Below, one piece after another: positions 27,419 to 37,129 of a stretch of DNA of 64,000 bases. Numbering within the stretch: position 1 is the stretch's first letter; each line of letters begins with the position of its first letter. The stretch covers positions 4,990,001 through 5,054,000 of the forward strand of contig NZ_SSBQ01000002.1 in NCBI RefSeq assembly GCF_004795255.1, in the 5' to 3' direction. This DNA comes from Streptomyces sp. RKND-216 (GTDB taxonomy: Bacteria; Actinomycetota; Actinomycetes; Streptomycetales; Streptomycetaceae). Under the pieces are notes generated by a model. The model did not search any database and was not told the origin of the DNA. It worked only from the letters and a program-made list of their open reading frames with translations. Made by a program: the position numbers and the translations under genes.

Positions 27419-28447
27419 GTGGATGTGTCCTTTGCCGTATGGGCGGCAACCGTCATCGGTCTCTGTGCCCTGATCGCCGTCGACTTCTTCGTCGGCCGCA
27501 AACCGCACGACGTCTCCCTCAGGGAGGCAGGCATCTGGACGATCGTCTGGATCGTCCTGGCCGTCATCTTCGGTATCGGTCTCTTCGTCTTCGGGGGCGG
27601 GCAGCCCGCCGGTGAGTTCTTCGCGGGCTACATCACCGAGAAGTCGCTCAGCGTCGACAACCTCTTCGTCTTCGTCCTGATCATGGCGAAGTTCGCGGTG
27701 CCCAGCATCTACCAGCAGCGGGTGCTGATGATCGGCGTCCTCATCGCCCTGGTGCTGCGCGCCGGCTTCATCGCCGCGGGCGCGGCGATCGTCTCGACGT
27801 TCTCCTGGGTCTTCTTCATCTTCGGCGCCTTCCTGATCTGGACGGCCTGGAAGCTCATCCAGGAGGCGCGCGTCGAGAACGAAGAGGAGGCGTACGAGGA
27901 GAACCGCATGCTCAAGATGATCGAGCGGCGCTTCCCCTCGACCGACCAGTACCACGGCACCAAGCTGTTCATCCGGGAGAACGGCAAGCGGCTGATGACG
28001 CCGATGCTGATCGTGATGCTCGCGATCGGCACCACCGACGTCCTCTTCGCGCTGGACTCCATCCCCGCGATCTTCGGCCTCACCCAGGACCCGTACATCG
28101 TGTTCACGGCGAACGCCTTCGCCCTGATGGGTCTGCGCCAGCTGTACTTCCTGATCGGCGGCCTCCTCAAGAAGCTCGTCCACCTGTCCTACGGCCTGTC
28201 CGTCATCCTCGGCTTCATCGGCGTCAAGCTGGTACTGCACGCCCTGCACGAGGCGGGGGTGCACGTCCCGGAGATCAGCATCCCGGTCTCCCTGGGCGTC
28301 ATCTGCGCGGTGCTGGTCGTCACCACGGTCACCAGCCTCTACGCCTCGAAGAAGCAGGACCGGAAGCAGCGCGAGAAGCAGACCGCCCCGATGGGGACCC
28401 CGGACGCGCGCGACGACCGGGGCCCCCTCTCCAAGGACGACGACTGA
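27419..28447 (+). CDS. TerC family integral membrane protein, probable Mn2+ exporter/loader
   Basis: 342 residues, 7-9 hydrophobic segments. The TerC motifs are ITEKSLSVDNLFVFVL (the Asp-Asn pair in a helix), TTDVLFALDSIPA (the second Asp) and FTANAFALMGLRQLYFL. The long cytoplasmic loop (RVENEEEAYEENRML) is acidic, and the tail is Lys/Asp-rich. TerC/Alx/YkoY proteins export manganese or metallate exoenzymes at the membrane. The Mn2+ riboswitch directly upstream supports this function here. GTG 27419 has GGAGG 10 bases upstream. Confidence 0.92.
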   Translation: MDVSFAVWAATVIGLCALIAVDFFVGRKPHDVSLREAGIWTIVWIVLAVIFGIGLFVFGGGQPAGEFFAGYITEKSLSVDNLFVFVLIMAKFAVPSIYQQRVLMIGVLIALVLRAGFIAAGAAIVSTFSWVFFIFGAFLIWTAWKLIQEARVENEEEAYEENRMLKMIERRFPSTDQYHGTKLFIRENGKRLMTPMLIVMLAIGTTDVLFALDSIPAIFGLTQDPYIVFTANAFALMGLRQLYFLIGGLLKKLVHLSYGLSVILGFIGVKLVLHALHEAGVHVPEISIPVSLGVICAVLVVTTVTSLYASKKQDRKQREKQTAPMGTPDARDDRGPLSKDDD

Positions 28448-28461
28448 CGCCTGCGCGTCAG
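28444..28461. terminator. Hairpin spanning both stop codons of terC and the next gene
   Basis: CTGACGC (28444-28450) and GCGTCAG (28455-28461) form a perfect 7-bp stem around CTGC. The stop codons of the two convergent genes lie in its two arms, so one small structure can end both transcripts. Confidence 0.45.
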
Positions 28462-31400
28462 CCGATCACCACCGTCCGCTCCGCCCGGGCGCCGTTCACC
28501 TCCACCGCGAGGGAGACGGTGCCCGGGCGCAGCGCCGTCAGCACCCCCGTCGCCGGGTCGAAGGCGGCGTCACAGCGCTGCTTCGGCCGCCCGTCGCCCA
28601 GGCACAGGTTCCGCGAGCCGGACCAGTCCGCGCTGACCGGCCACGTCACCGGCACCTCGCGCGCCCCGGCCCCCTCGCCCTGCCGCACGGTCGCCCCAGC
28701 AGCGGCGGTCGCGCCGTCCGGCAGGGCGCCCGGCGCCTGGAGCGTCAGGCCGTCCACGTGGGCACGGGTCTGCACCGCGAACGCCTCCCGGCCGGAGTGC
28801 ACCGTGCCGTGCCGTTCCACGCCGACCAGGGACCAGCCGGTGAATCCGCCCTCACCGGGAGGCGCGGCCGGGTTCTTCCCCGCGTTGCCGTTGACCAGAT
28901 ACGGCACCCCGTCCACCCGTGAGGCGTGGAAAACGCCCACGTGCGAGCCGACGAACAGCACGTCCTTGCCGCTCCGGGCATGGAAGGCGCTGAGCAGCTT
29001 CTCCAGCAGATCCGCCTCCAGTCGGTCCGTGAGACGGCTCGCCCGCTGCGGCGTCGGATCGCGCGGCGGCACGTGCTGGACCACCGCCACCGACCGTACG
29101 CGCCGATCGTGGGCCGCTGCGTCCAGCTGCCCGCGCAGCTCGGCGAACTGTTCCAGACCGCCGAGCGCGAGCGAGGAGGTGTCCAGGGTGACGAAGCGGG
29201 TCCCCTCGTGGTCGAACGTGCGGCGGGCCGGACCGAACTCCGCGACGAAGGCGTCGATGCTCCCGCCCATCACCTCGTGGTTGCCCGGCACGTAGTACCA
29301 GGGCACCGCGTCGCCGAGCTCGTCCTCCAGGACCTGCCGGGCGAACGCCAGGTCCTCGGGCGACCCCTCGTCCACCAGGTCGCCGTTGACGACGACGAAG
29401 TCGGGGTCCGCCGCGCGGATCTCCCGCAGCGTCCGCCGCGCCTGGGCCACCAGCTCGCTGTCCGGCTCGCGGGCGACGAACTGGGCGTCCGACATCACCG
29501 CGAACCGCCAGTCGCGGCCGACCACGTCCCGCGCGGTGGAGATCAGGCGGTCCCGCACGGCCGGCTGCGCGGGCAGCTCGACGTCCGGCGGGGTGCGCGC
29601 CACCAGCTCGTCCAGCACGATGCTGCTGCTGTACTGCGCGTCCGGACGCGTCTCGGCGACGTAGAAGCGCCGTACCCTCAGCGGGTAGGCCACCCCCTCC
29701 GGCACGCTGAAGGTCACCTGCCGCCAGCCCTCCCAGGTGACGTGCGGACCGCGCAGCACCTGAGAGGTGCCGTTCGCGTCGACCAGGTGCAGCGACGGCC
29801 ACGCCCCACGGCCGTCGCCCTCGACCCACAGGGTGAACGCCTGCGGCTGACCCGGCACTTCGAGGTACTGCGGCGGGTTGACGTATGCCGCGCGGGTCGC
29901 TGTGGACTGCCCGAAGTCGTAGTCCAGACGGAGCCCCTGCCCGTCGCGACCGGACGGTTCGGGGGCGACCGCGCCTTCTGCGCGGGCGGCGGAGAACGTC
30001 CAGTCGCCGGCGTCGTCGAAGGCGGCGACGCGCTGGTCGCGCAGGCCGACCGTCACGGCGAGCACCGTGCTGTGCCCGGCCACGGTGGCCTCCACGATTC
30101 CCGACGCACCCTCCTCGCCGCTGCGGGAACGCACCGTGAAGCCGCCGATGGTCGCGTTCGGGGCGATGGCGAAGAGCGCCCGGTCGTACTCCAGCTCCAC
30201 ATCGGTCGGGTCGACCGGTGCGCTGATGCCGTCCGCGTCGAATCCCAGCACCCCGAAGGTGCCCTCGTCCTGCGGCGTCGCCAGGCCCACCCGGTCCCGG
30301 GTCGGTGTCACACGACGCAGCTCTCCGAGGACCCGGAGCTCGACGGAGCCGTCTGCGCGTCCCCGCCGGGCGGTCACCTCGGTGCTGCCGGTGCGGCGGG
30401 CGTGGAACGTGCCGTCTTCGTCGACCCGGCCCACGCTGCGCCGGTGCACCCGCCAGTCGGGATCGCCCTCGGCCGGACCGTAGGTCTCGTCGTACCCGGC
30501 GGCCGTCAACTGCCGGGTGAGGCCGGGGAAGACGCGCTCCGGGTGGCCGCCGGGGACGGTGTCCGCGGTGGGAGCGAGGGCGGGGTCCGCGGCGGTCTCC
30601 ACCCGGAAGCCGTGCAGGTCGCCGCTGCCGTCTGGCGCGGTGAGCGCCAGACCGTTGGGCACCTCGCGCTGCTCCCCGTCGGAGGGGGCGTTCTCCAGCT
30701 GCGGCGTGTCCGAGCCCGGCTCGCGGGCCAGCAGCGTGGACGAACCGCCGCCGTCCAGGTTGAGCGCGTTGTGGGCGCCCAACTCGTCCATCATCCGGGC
30801 CAGCTCGGTGAGGGTGACGCCGCCGGACGCGGCCTGCCGCCCGTCGACGGTGAGGACGTGCAGGGTGGAGCCGTCCCGGGAGAAGCCCACCGCGGTGCGC
30901 GGCGCGGTCGTGTTGTTCGGCCGGCCCTCCCAGTCCTGCGGCTCGCCGTCGAGTACCAGGATGCCGCGGCCGCCGACCGCCGTCCGCGGCAACGGCCCGC
31001 CGTCGCCCGTGCGCAGGTCGTACTCCCAGGACACGGGGTCGCCGGTCTGCAGCCCGGCCAGCACCTCGGCGCCCGCGTCGCGGCCCAGCAGCACGGTGGT
31101 GTCCGGCGGGACCGCTCCGTCGCCGGGCTTCTTGGAGACGCTCACGACGCGGCCGTCGCGGACCGCCACCTCTGCGGTCTCGGCCGCGCCCTCCACTGCT
31201 GCTGTCCGGTCGGCGTCGCCCCACTGGGCGTTGTAGGCGCCGATGCCGTTCTGCGGGACGTCGGCCGCGTTGTAGGCGGCGAGCGGTTCTTCGCCGTCGG
31301 GAACGGTCAGAGTGCCCTCGAAGTACAGGTCGAGGACGCGGCCGGCGCTGCCCGGCCCGAAGCCGACCGCCTGGGTGGCACCGGGCTCGGGGGACTGGGT

Positions 31401-31871
31401 GATCTCGCCGTTACGGACGCCCGGGCCCAGCGGCGCGCCGGTGGCGTTGATGTCGAAGAAGTCCGCGTTGATCGCGGCGACCGTGCGGCGTCCCTCGCCG
31501 GGGTCGTGCGCGGCGACGTGCTCGCCGAGCGTGCGGCGTTCCGAGACCGCGCCCGAGAGGTGGTCGACGCGCGTGCCCTCCGTGAGGTCGACGCTGAGCG
31601 CGTCGGCCCGCAGCCACTTGTCGGGGGCGAGCCGGTCGAAGGAGGTGAGGGTGGCGCCCGGGGCCACCGGGCGGCTGGTGCTGTCGATCTCCCACCCCGG
31701 CCCCGGCGTGCCGGGGGTCGGAATGGGCGATGCCGGGGCGTGTGCCGGGACCGGAGCGCCGGGAGCGGCACCGGCCGGAGCCGTGAGCCCGGTGGCCAGC
31801 GCGGACGCGGCGGCCACCGGAACGAGTATCGAACGGACGAGGAACCGTCTGAGTGGGCGAGCTTCTTTCAC
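28458..31871 (-). CDS. Secreted phosphodiester glycosidase (NAGPA) fused to metallophosphoesterase
   Basis: 1137 residues. A signal peptide (RSILVPVAAASALATGLTAP) is followed by the NAGPA/phosphodiester-glycosidase domain (about 60-410; TVAAINADFFDI, NALNLDGGGSSTLLA). Next come an Ig-like domain (about 430-600), a beta-sandwich carbohydrate-binding-like region, and a metallophosphoesterase domain (about 770-1010: FAVMSDAQF, VVNGDLVDEG, YVPGNHEVMGG). A small C-terminal beta domain ends the protein. The GDLVD and GNHE blocks hold the dinuclear metal ligands. Substrate and product are unknown; a phosphodiester-linked sugar of a teichoic acid or exopolymer is an inference. GTG 31871 follows GAGGGGG. 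It is convergent with terC. Confidence 0.85.
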   Translation of the reverse strand: MKEARPLRRFLVRSILVPVAAASALATGLTAPAGAAPGAPVPAHAPASPIPTPGTPGPGWEIDSTSRPVAPGATLTSFDRLAPDKWLRADALSVDLTEGTRVDHLSGAVSERRTLGEHVAAHDPGEGRRTVAAINADFFDINATGAPLGPGVRNGEITQSPEPGATQAVGFGPGSAGRVLDLYFEGTLTVPDGEEPLAAYNAADVPQNGIGAYNAQWGDADRTAAVEGAAETAEVAVRDGRVVSVSKKPGDGAVPPDTTVLLGRDAGAEVLAGLQTGDPVSWEYDLRTGDGGPLPRTAVGGRGILVLDGEPQDWEGRPNNTTAPRTAVGFSRDGSTLHVLTVDGRQAASGGVTLTELARMMDELGAHNALNLDGGGSSTLLAREPGSDTPQLENAPSDGEQREVPNGLALTAPDGSGDLHGFRVETAADPALAPTADTVPGGHPERVFPGLTRQLTAAGYDETYGPAEGDPDWRVHRRSVGRVDEDGTFHARRTGSTEVTARRGRADGSVELRVLGELRRVTPTRDRVGLATPQDEGTFGVLGFDADGISAPVDPTDVELEYDRALFAIAPNATIGGFTVRSRSGEEGASGIVEATVAGHSTVLAVTVGLRDQRVAAFDDAGDWTFSAARAEGAVAPEPSGRDGQGLRLDYDFGQSTATRAAYVNPPQYLEVPGQPQAFTLWVEGDGRGAWPSLHLVDANGTSQVLRGPHVTWEGWRQVTFSVPEGVAYPLRVRRFYVAETRPDAQYSSSIVLDELVARTPPDVELPAQPAVRDRLISTARDVVGRDWRFAVMSDAQFVAREPDSELVAQARRTLREIRAADPDFVVVNGDLVDEGSPEDLAFARQVLEDELGDAVPWYYVPGNHEVMGGSIDAFVAEFGPARRTFDHEGTRFVTLDTSSLALGGLEQFAELRGQLDAAAHDRRVRSVAVVQHVPPRDPTPQRASRLTDRLEADLLEKLLSAFHARSGKDVLFVGSHVGVFHASRVDGVPYLVNGNAGKNPAAPPGEGGFTGWSLVGVERHGTVHSGREAFAVQTRAHVDGLTLQAPGALPDGATAAAGATVRQGEGAGAREVPVTWPVSADWSGSRNLCLGDGRPKQRCDAAFDPATGVLTALRPGTVSLAVEVNGARAERTVVIG

Positions 31872-32150
31872 AAAACCCCCTCGGTACAGGTGAGTTCAGT
31901 GCACGGGGCGTGCACACAGCCGCACACAGTGGCAAGGGAGGGCGGGTCGCACCAGAGGGCCGTCGGCGAATTCGGCACGAACTATTGGGCCGACCTCTGG
32001 CGGTGCCGCAAGCCTTGCTGACCCGCTGGTCAACAGGCTGTAATGCGCGGGAGCGAAACGATGTGAACGTCACCGGCGCCGAAGTGAACGGACGGACGTC
32101 GATGACGCCGGCGCCGCGCTGCCGGCCCGCGCGAGAACGAGAGCGACACC
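31872..32150. other. 279-base divergent intergenic region with promoter
   Basis: No coding frame is credible here. It separates the minus-strand phosphodiesterase gene from the plus-strand regulator. The plus-strand promoter at 32015-32044 and its palindrome are described separately. The sequence on the phosphodiesterase side shows no promoter that I can support. Confidence 0.5.
32015..32044 (+). promoter_or_regulatory. Promoter with palindromic operator candidate
   Basis: TTGCTG (32015-32020) and TGTAAT (32039-32044) are spaced by 18 bases. Between them TGACC-CGCT-GGTCA (32019-32032) is a perfect inverted repeat that would sit under RNA polymerase. The gene downstream encodes a small HTH-like protein, so autoregulation is plausible. 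Confidence 0.45.
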
Positions 32151-33065
32151 GTGAGCATGCACTCCGAACTGGACCAGCTTCTGAAGACCGGGCCGTTCCA
32201 CGTCGCGCTGCGCGCCGCCATCCAGGCGCGCGGTCTCGCGCTGCACCGCATACAGCACCGGCTCGCGGAGCGCGGCATACAGGTCGGGGTGACCAGCCTC
32301 AGCTACTGGCAGCAGGGCAACCGGCGCCCGGCCCGGCCCGAGTCGATGCGTGCGGTCACCGCGCTGGAGCAGGTGCTGGATCTGCCGCGGGACGCGCTCA
32401 CCCGGCTGCTGCGCGAGACTGCCTCGGCGGAGCGGCCCGCCGCACGGCCGTACCGGTCGCTGGTCGACGCCGCGGACGCGCTCCAGCAGCTGCTCGCGGA
32501 GCTGCGGTGGCCCGCTGACGGCGGCGTGCACACCGTGCTGCACGTCGAACGCGTGCGGATCGGGGCACGCCGCGAACTAGCCTCCCGCCACTCGGAACAG
32601 GTGGTGCGCGCGCACCGGGACGGCATCGACCGGTATGTGGCCATCCACTACGGCGACGCCGGCTGCGACGTGTCCGGCGTTCGCCTGCGAGCGGGGGAGA
32701 ACTGCCGCCCCGGCAGTGTGCGACGGCACGGGCCGACGGGGCTGGTTGCCGCGGAGCTCCTCTTCGACAGGCGGCTGCGGGTGGGCGACACCCACATGTT
32801 CAGCTACACCTTCGAGGACGGCACGGCCGGGCCGTGCGGCGAGTACGTGCGCGGCTTCAGCTTCGGCGGAGGGCAGTACGTGCTCCAGGCCGGGTTCGAC
32901 GCGGACGCGCTACCGGTGGGCTGCCGGAGCTTCGCGCGGACCGCGCCGGGCGCGCGGCCGACGCAGGTGCGCGAACTCGACCTGTCCGCGCCGCACCGCG
33001 CGGTGCACCTGGCGCACCAGGACGTGAAACCCGGACTCCTCGGCATCAGCTGGGACTGGGCCTGA
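32151..33065 (+). CDS. XRE-like regulator of unknown ligand
   Basis: 304 residues. Residues about 10-75 (RAAIQARGLALHRIQHRLAE, TSLSYWQQGNRRPARPESM, ALEQVLDL) follow the helix pattern of Cro/XRE DNA-binding domains, with the helix SLSYWQQGNRRP in the recognition position. The remaining 220 residues are a mixed alpha/beta region with no recognised domain (VAIHYGDAGCDVSGVRLRAG, MFSYTFEDGTAGPCGEYVRG). It is cytosolic, without membrane segments. GTG 32151 was chosen over the ATG two codons later; both fit. The palindrome in its promoter suggests self-control. It is convergent with uvrA. Confidence 0.6.
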   Translation: MSMHSELDQLLKTGPFHVALRAAIQARGLALHRIQHRLAERGIQVGVTSLSYWQQGNRRPARPESMRAVTALEQVLDLPRDALTRLLRETASAERPAARPYRSLVDAADALQQLLAELRWPADGGVHTVLHVERVRIGARRELASRHSEQVVRAHRDGIDRYVAIHYGDAGCDVSGVRLRAGENCRPGSVRRHGPTGLVAAELLFDRRLRVGDTHMFSYTFEDGTAGPCGEYVRGFSFGGGQYVLQAGFDADALPVGCRSFARTAPGARPTQVRELDLSAPHRAVHLAHQDVKPGLLGISWDWA

Positions 33066-33107
33066 CCGAAGGGGGACGCCCGGTCCGAAGCGGCGCCGGT
33101 ACGCGGA

Positions 33108-33141
33108 CGTGGGGCGGACCCGGCGACGTACCCGCCCCACG
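33108..33141. terminator. Hairpin terminator between XRE gene and uvrA
   Basis: CGTGGGGCGG (33108-33117) pairs perfectly with CCGCCCCACG (33132-33141) around 14 bases. It lies between convergent stop codons and could end transcription both ways. Confidence 0.55.
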
Positions 33142-33149
33142 CGGCGGCG

Positions 33150-36065
33150 CTACTTCCGGGCCGCGGCCTTCTTCCGCGCGGTGCCCCGCGGCTTGCGCGA
33201 CGCGGGCACCTGCGCGTCGCTCACCCGGTCGCCCAGGATCTCGCGGAGGAACTTCCCCGTGTGGCTCGCCGGGATCGCCGCGACGTCCTCCGGGGTGCCC
33301 TCGGCGATCACCAGGCCGCCTCCGCTGCCGCCCTCCGGGCCCATGTCCACGAGCCAGTCGGCGGTTTTGACGACATCGAGGTTGTGCTCGATGACGATCA
33401 CCGTGTTGCCCTTGTCGACCAGCCCCGACAGCACGCCCAGCAGCTTGCGGATGTCGTCGAAGTGCAGACCGGTCGTCGGCTCGTCCAGCACGTACACCGT
33501 GCGGCCGGTGCTGCGCTTCTGCAGCTCGCTCGCGAGCTTCACGCGCTGGGCCTCGCCGCCGGACAGCGTCGGCGCCGGCTGCCCCAGCCGCACGTACCCC
33601 AGGCCCACGTCGTTGAGCGTGCGCAGGTGACGGGCGATCGCCGGGACCGCCTCGAAGAAGTCGAGTGCCTCCTCGATGGGCATGTCGAGGACCTCGGCGA
33701 TGTTCTTCCCCTTGTAGTGGACCTCCAGGGTCTCCCGGTTGTAGCGCGCGCCGTGGCACACCTCGCAGGGCACGTAGACGTCAGGCAGGAAGTTCATCTC
33801 GATCTTGATGGTGCCGTCGCCCGCGCAGTTCTCGCAGCGACCGCCCTTGACGTTGAAGGAGAACCGGCCCTGCTGGTAACCGCGGACCTTCGCCTCCGTG
33901 GTCTCGGCGAACAGCTTCCGCACCCGGTCGAACACCCCGGTGTACGTCGCCGGGTTGGAGCGCGGGGTGCGGCCGATCGGCGACTGGTCGACGTGCACCA
34001 CCTTGTCGACCAGGTCGTCGCCCTCGACGCGGGTGTGCCGCCCCGGAACCGCCTTGGCGCCGTTCAGCTCGCGCGCCAGGTGGGTGTAGAGGATGTCGTT
34101 GACCAGCGTCGACTTGCCGGATCCGGAGACGCCAGTGACGGCGGTCAGGACGCCGAGGGGGAAGGCGGCGTCGATGTTCTGGAGGTTGTTCTCCCGTGCG
34201 CCGCGCACCAGGAGGCGGCGGTCGCCGTCCACCGGCCTGCGCTCCCGGGGCGTGGGGATCTGCTTCTTCCCCGAGAGGTAGTGGCCGGTGACCGACTCGC
34301 CGTTGGTGAGTAGCTGGTCCAGCGGGCCGCTGTGCACGACCCGGCCGCCGTGCTCGCCGGCTCCCGGACCGATGTCGACCACCCAGTCCGAGGTCTTGAT
34401 GGTGTCCTCGTCATGCTCGACGACGATCAGCGTGTTGCCCATGTCCCGCAGCCGCACCAGCGTCTCGATCAGCCGGTGGTTGTCCCGCTGGTGCAGGCCG
34501 ATGGACGGCTCGTCCAGCACGTAGAGCACGCCCACCAGGCCGGAGCCGATCTGTGTGGCCAGCCGGATGCGCTGCGCCTCGCCGCCGGAGAGGGTGCCGG
34601 CCGCGCGGTTCAGTGAGAGGTAGTCGAGGCCGACGTCGACGAGGAACCGCAGCCGTTCGTTGACCTCCTTCAGCACCCGCTCGGCGATCGTCTTCTCCCG
34701 CGCGGTGAGCCTGAGGTCCCGCAGAAAGTCCGCGCAGTCGCTGATGGACATCGCGGACACCTCCGCGATCGAGCGGCCCTGCACCGTGACGGCGAGCACG
34801 ATCGGCTTGAGGCGCGTGCCCTCGCACGTCGGGCAGGGCACCTCGCGCATGTAGCCCTCGAAGCGCTCCCGGCTGCTGTCGGTCTCGGCCTCCTGGTGGC
34901 GCCGCCGCACGAACGGCACGGCTCCCTCGAAGGCCGTGGTGTAGGCGCGCTCCCGGCCGTAGCGGTTGCGGTACCGGACCTCGATGCGGGTGCGGTGGCC
35001 GTTCAGCAGGGCCTTTTTCGCCCGCTGCGGGAGGCCGGCCCAGGGGATGTCGGTGCGGAAGCCGAGTGCGTCGGCCAGCGCGTCGACCAGCCGGCCGAAG
35101 TAGTCCTTGGTGTGGCCGTGCGACCACGGGTGGATGGCGCCCTCGTCCAGCGACTTCTCCTCGTCCGGGACGATCAGCTCCGGGTCCACCTCCATTCGCG
35201 TGCCGATGCCGGTGCACTCGGGGCAGGCGCCGAAGGGCGAGTTGAACGAGAACGACCGCGGCTCCAGCTCCTCGAAGGACAGGTCGTCCCGCGGGCAGTA
35301 CAGGTGCTCGGAGTACATGCGCTCGCGCAGCGGGTCGTCCTCGTCCAGGTCGACGAAGTCGAGGATCACCATGCCGCCGGACAGGCCGAGCGCGGTCTCC
35401 ACCGAGTCGGTCAGACGGCGCTTCGCGCCCTCCTTGACCGTGAGGCGGTCCACGACCACCTCGATGGTGTGCTTCTCCTGCTTCTTCAGCTTGGGCGGGT
35501 CCGACAGCTGGATCGTCGTCCCGTCCACCCGGGCCCGGCTGTACCCCTTGGTCTGCAGCTCGTGGAAGAGGTCGACGAACTCGCCCTTCCGCTCCCGCGC
35601 CAGCGGCGACAGCACCTGGAAGCGGCTGCCCGGCTCCAGGTCCAGCACCTTGTCCACGATGGCCTGCGGGGACTGGCGGGCGATCGGGTCGCCGCACACC
35701 GGGCAGTGCGGCTTTCCGACCCGCGCGAAGAGCAGCCGCAGGTAGTCGTAGACCTCGGTGATGGTGCCGACCGTGGAGCGCGGGTTCCGCGAGGTCGACT
35801 TCTGGTCGATGGAGACGGCCGGCGACAGGCCCTCGATGAAGTCGACGTCGGGCTTGTCCATCTGGCCGAGGAACTGCCGCGCGTAGCTGGAGAGTGACTC
35901 CACGTAGCGCCGCTGGCCCTCGGCGAAGATGGTGTCGAAGGCCAGGGAGGACTTGCCCGACCCGGAAAGCCCCGTGAACACGATCAGCGCGTCCCGGGGG
36001 AGGTCGATGGAGACGTTCTTGAGGTTGTGCTCGCGAGCGCCACGTACGTAGAGACGGTCGGCCAC
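33150..36065 (-). CDS. uvrA: Excinuclease ABC subunit A
   Basis: 971 residues from GTG 36065; GAAAGG is 11 bases upstream and homologues start [17 protein letters not shown]. It has two ABC ATPase halves: Walker A GLSGSGKS (residues 32-39) and GVSGSGKS, signature LSGGEAQR twice, and Walker [14 protein letters not shown] and [13 protein letters not shown]. Zinc-binding CxxC pairs ([38 protein letters not shown]) mark the DNA- and UvrB-binding insertions. It recognises damage and loads UvrB. The C-terminal 30 residues are Arg/Lys/Ala-rich. Divergent from the isomerase gene; a TATAGG -10 lies near 36164-36169. Confidence 0.97.
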   Translation of the reverse strand: MADRLYVRGAREHNLKNVSIDLPRDALIVFTGLSGSGKSSLAFDTIFAEGQRRYVESLSSYARQFLGQMDKPDVDFIEGLSPAVSIDQKSTSRNPRSTVGTITEVYDYLRLLFARVGKPHCPVCGDPIARQSPQAIVDKVLDLEPGSRFQVLSPLARERKGEFVDLFHELQTKGYSRARVDGTTIQLSDPPKLKKQEKHTIEVVVDRLTVKEGAKRRLTDSVETALGLSGGMVILDFVDLDEDDPLRERMYSEHLYCPRDDLSFEELEPRSFSFNSPFGACPECTGIGTRMEVDPELIVPDEEKSLDEGAIHPWSHGHTKDYFGRLVDALADALGFRTDIPWAGLPQRAKKALLNGHRTRIEVRYRNRYGRERAYTTAFEGAVPFVRRRHQEAETDSSRERFEGYMREVPCPTCEGTRLKPIVLAVTVQGRSIAEVSAMSISDCADFLRDLRLTAREKTIAERVLKEVNERLRFLVDVGLDYLSLNRAAGTLSGGEAQRIRLATQIGSGLVGVLYVLDEPSIGLHQRDNHRLIETLVRLRDMGNTLIVVEHDEDTIKTSDWVVDIGPGAGEHGGRVVHSGPLDQLLTNGESVTGHYLSGKKQIPTPRERRPVDGDRRLLVRGARENNLQNIDAAFPLGVLTAVTGVSGSGKSTLVNDILYTHLARELNGAKAVPGRHTRVEGDDLVDKVVHVDQSPIGRTPRSNPATYTGVFDRVRKLFAETTEAKVRGYQQGRFSFNVKGGRCENCAGDGTIKIEMNFLPDVYVPCEVCHGARYNRETLEVHYKGKNIAEVLDMPIEEALDFFEAVPAIARHLRTLNDVGLGYVRLGQPAPTLSGGEAQRVKLASELQKRSTGRTVYVLDEPTTGLHFDDIRKLLGVLSGLVDKGNTVIVIEHNLDVVKTADWLVDMGPEGGSGGGLVIAEGTPEDVAAIPASHTGKFLREILGDRVSDAQVPASRKPRGTARKKAAARK

Positions 36066-36169
36066 GCCGGATGAGACCTTTCGTGCGGGAGCTGTGGGCG
36101 CAGGCCCACGAACCCCAGGGTATGGGAGCGCCGCGACGGTGTGCTGCGGGATGCCGCAGAGCGAGCCTA

Positions 36170-36185
36170 TAGCACGCGCATTCGA
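36170..36185 (-). promoter_or_regulatory. Degenerate SOS-like element upstream of uvrA
   Basis: On the minus strand TCGAAT-GCGC-GTGCTA resembles TCGAAC-N4-GTTCGA with three mismatches, directly in front of a TATAGG -10-like hexamer about 100 bases before uvrA. It is too weak to claim a LexA site alone. It is noted because uvrB has a better match. Confidence 0.2.
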
Positions 36186-36242
36186 TTTCCGGACCTGGAG
36201 CGCGAGCTTCACCCGATGGTGTGAGGCCGCTAGGTTGGGATC

Positions 36243-36947
36243 ATGACCACGCACTCTCCCGCCGACGACTGCGCGGCCCTCCGCGAGTCCACCGCACGCC
36301 TCCTCGAGTCCGTCGCGAAGCTGAGCGACCCGGAGGTCTCCGCGCCCTCCCGCCTCCCGGGCTGGACCCGCGGCCACGTCCTCGCCCACCTCGCCCGCAA
36401 CTCCGACGCGCTGCTCAACGTACTCGCCGGCAGGCCGATGTACGTCAGCGCCGAGGCGCGCGACGCCGACATCGAGAGCGGCGCGCCCCGCCCGGCCGCC
36501 GAGCAGATGGAGGACGTGGCCGTCACGGCCCTCCGCCTCGACGGAGCCTTCGAGGGGCAGCCGGACGGCGACGCCGGGTGGGAGCGCACCGTCGAACTGC
36601 GCAACGGAGTCACCGACCGGGTGGCGAACATCCCGTGGCGGCGCTGGATCGAGACCGAACTGCACCACGTGGACCTCGGCGTCGGATACGAGCTGACGGA
36701 CGTTCCGGCGGACTTCGTCGAACGCGAGATCGCGAACATGGCCGCGCGCTACCAGGGCCACGCCGACCTGGCCGTCGGCGTCGAGCTGCGCACCGGGGAC
36801 GGGCGGTCCTGGCGTACCGGTGCGGCCGAGGGTGAGCCGCTCGTCGTCACGGGCACGCCCGTCGCCCTCATGGGATGGATCACCGGCCGCGCCGACGGGT
36901 CCGGCCTCTCTGCCCCGGAGCCGCTGCCGGCCCTGCCCACCTTCTGA
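36243..36947 (+). CDS. Maleylpyruvate-isomerase-family mycothiol-dependent enzyme
   Basis: 234 residues. The N-terminal domain is the mycothiol-dependent MDMPI/DinB fold with [22 protein letters not shown], where the conserved His residues (HVLAH, later ELHHVDL) bind the metal. The C-terminal part is a small sterol-carrier-like alpha/beta domain ([22 protein letters not shown]). Family members use mycothiol as cofactor for isomerisation or detoxification; the precise reaction is not fixed. TAGGTT ends 6 bases before the ATG, so the mRNA may be leaderless. It is divergent from uvrA, and the MBL gene follows 183 bases downstream. Confidence 0.88.
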   Translation: MTTHSPADDCAALRESTARLLESVAKLSDPEVSAPSRLPGWTRGHVLAHLARNSDALLNVLAGRPMYVSAEARDADIESGAPRPAAEQMEDVAVTALRLDGAFEGQPDGDAGWERTVELRNGVTDRVANIPWRRWIETELHHVDLGVGYELTDVPADFVEREIANMAARYQGHADLAVGVELRTGDGRSWRTGAAEGEPLVVTGTPVALMGWITGRADGSGLSAPEPLPALPTF

Positions 36948-37129
36948 CGTCCGCCCCGTTCCGGGCAGGCGCGGGGGAGTTCCCGGCGTCTGCCCGGGAC
37001 CGGTTCCGGGCAGACGCGCGAGGTCGTCGGCCGGCCCGTGAGGACTGGGGCGGATCTGGGGAGCCCCCAGGCATCCGGCGCCGCGGGCCGACCCTCAAAG
37101 ATCCGCCGGACAGGCCCTAAGGTGAGGGC

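Noticed and set aside
28926..32021. A 1031-residue open frame on the plus strand
   Set aside because: It is antisense to the glycosidase/metallophosphoesterase gene, whose domains and signal peptide are clear.
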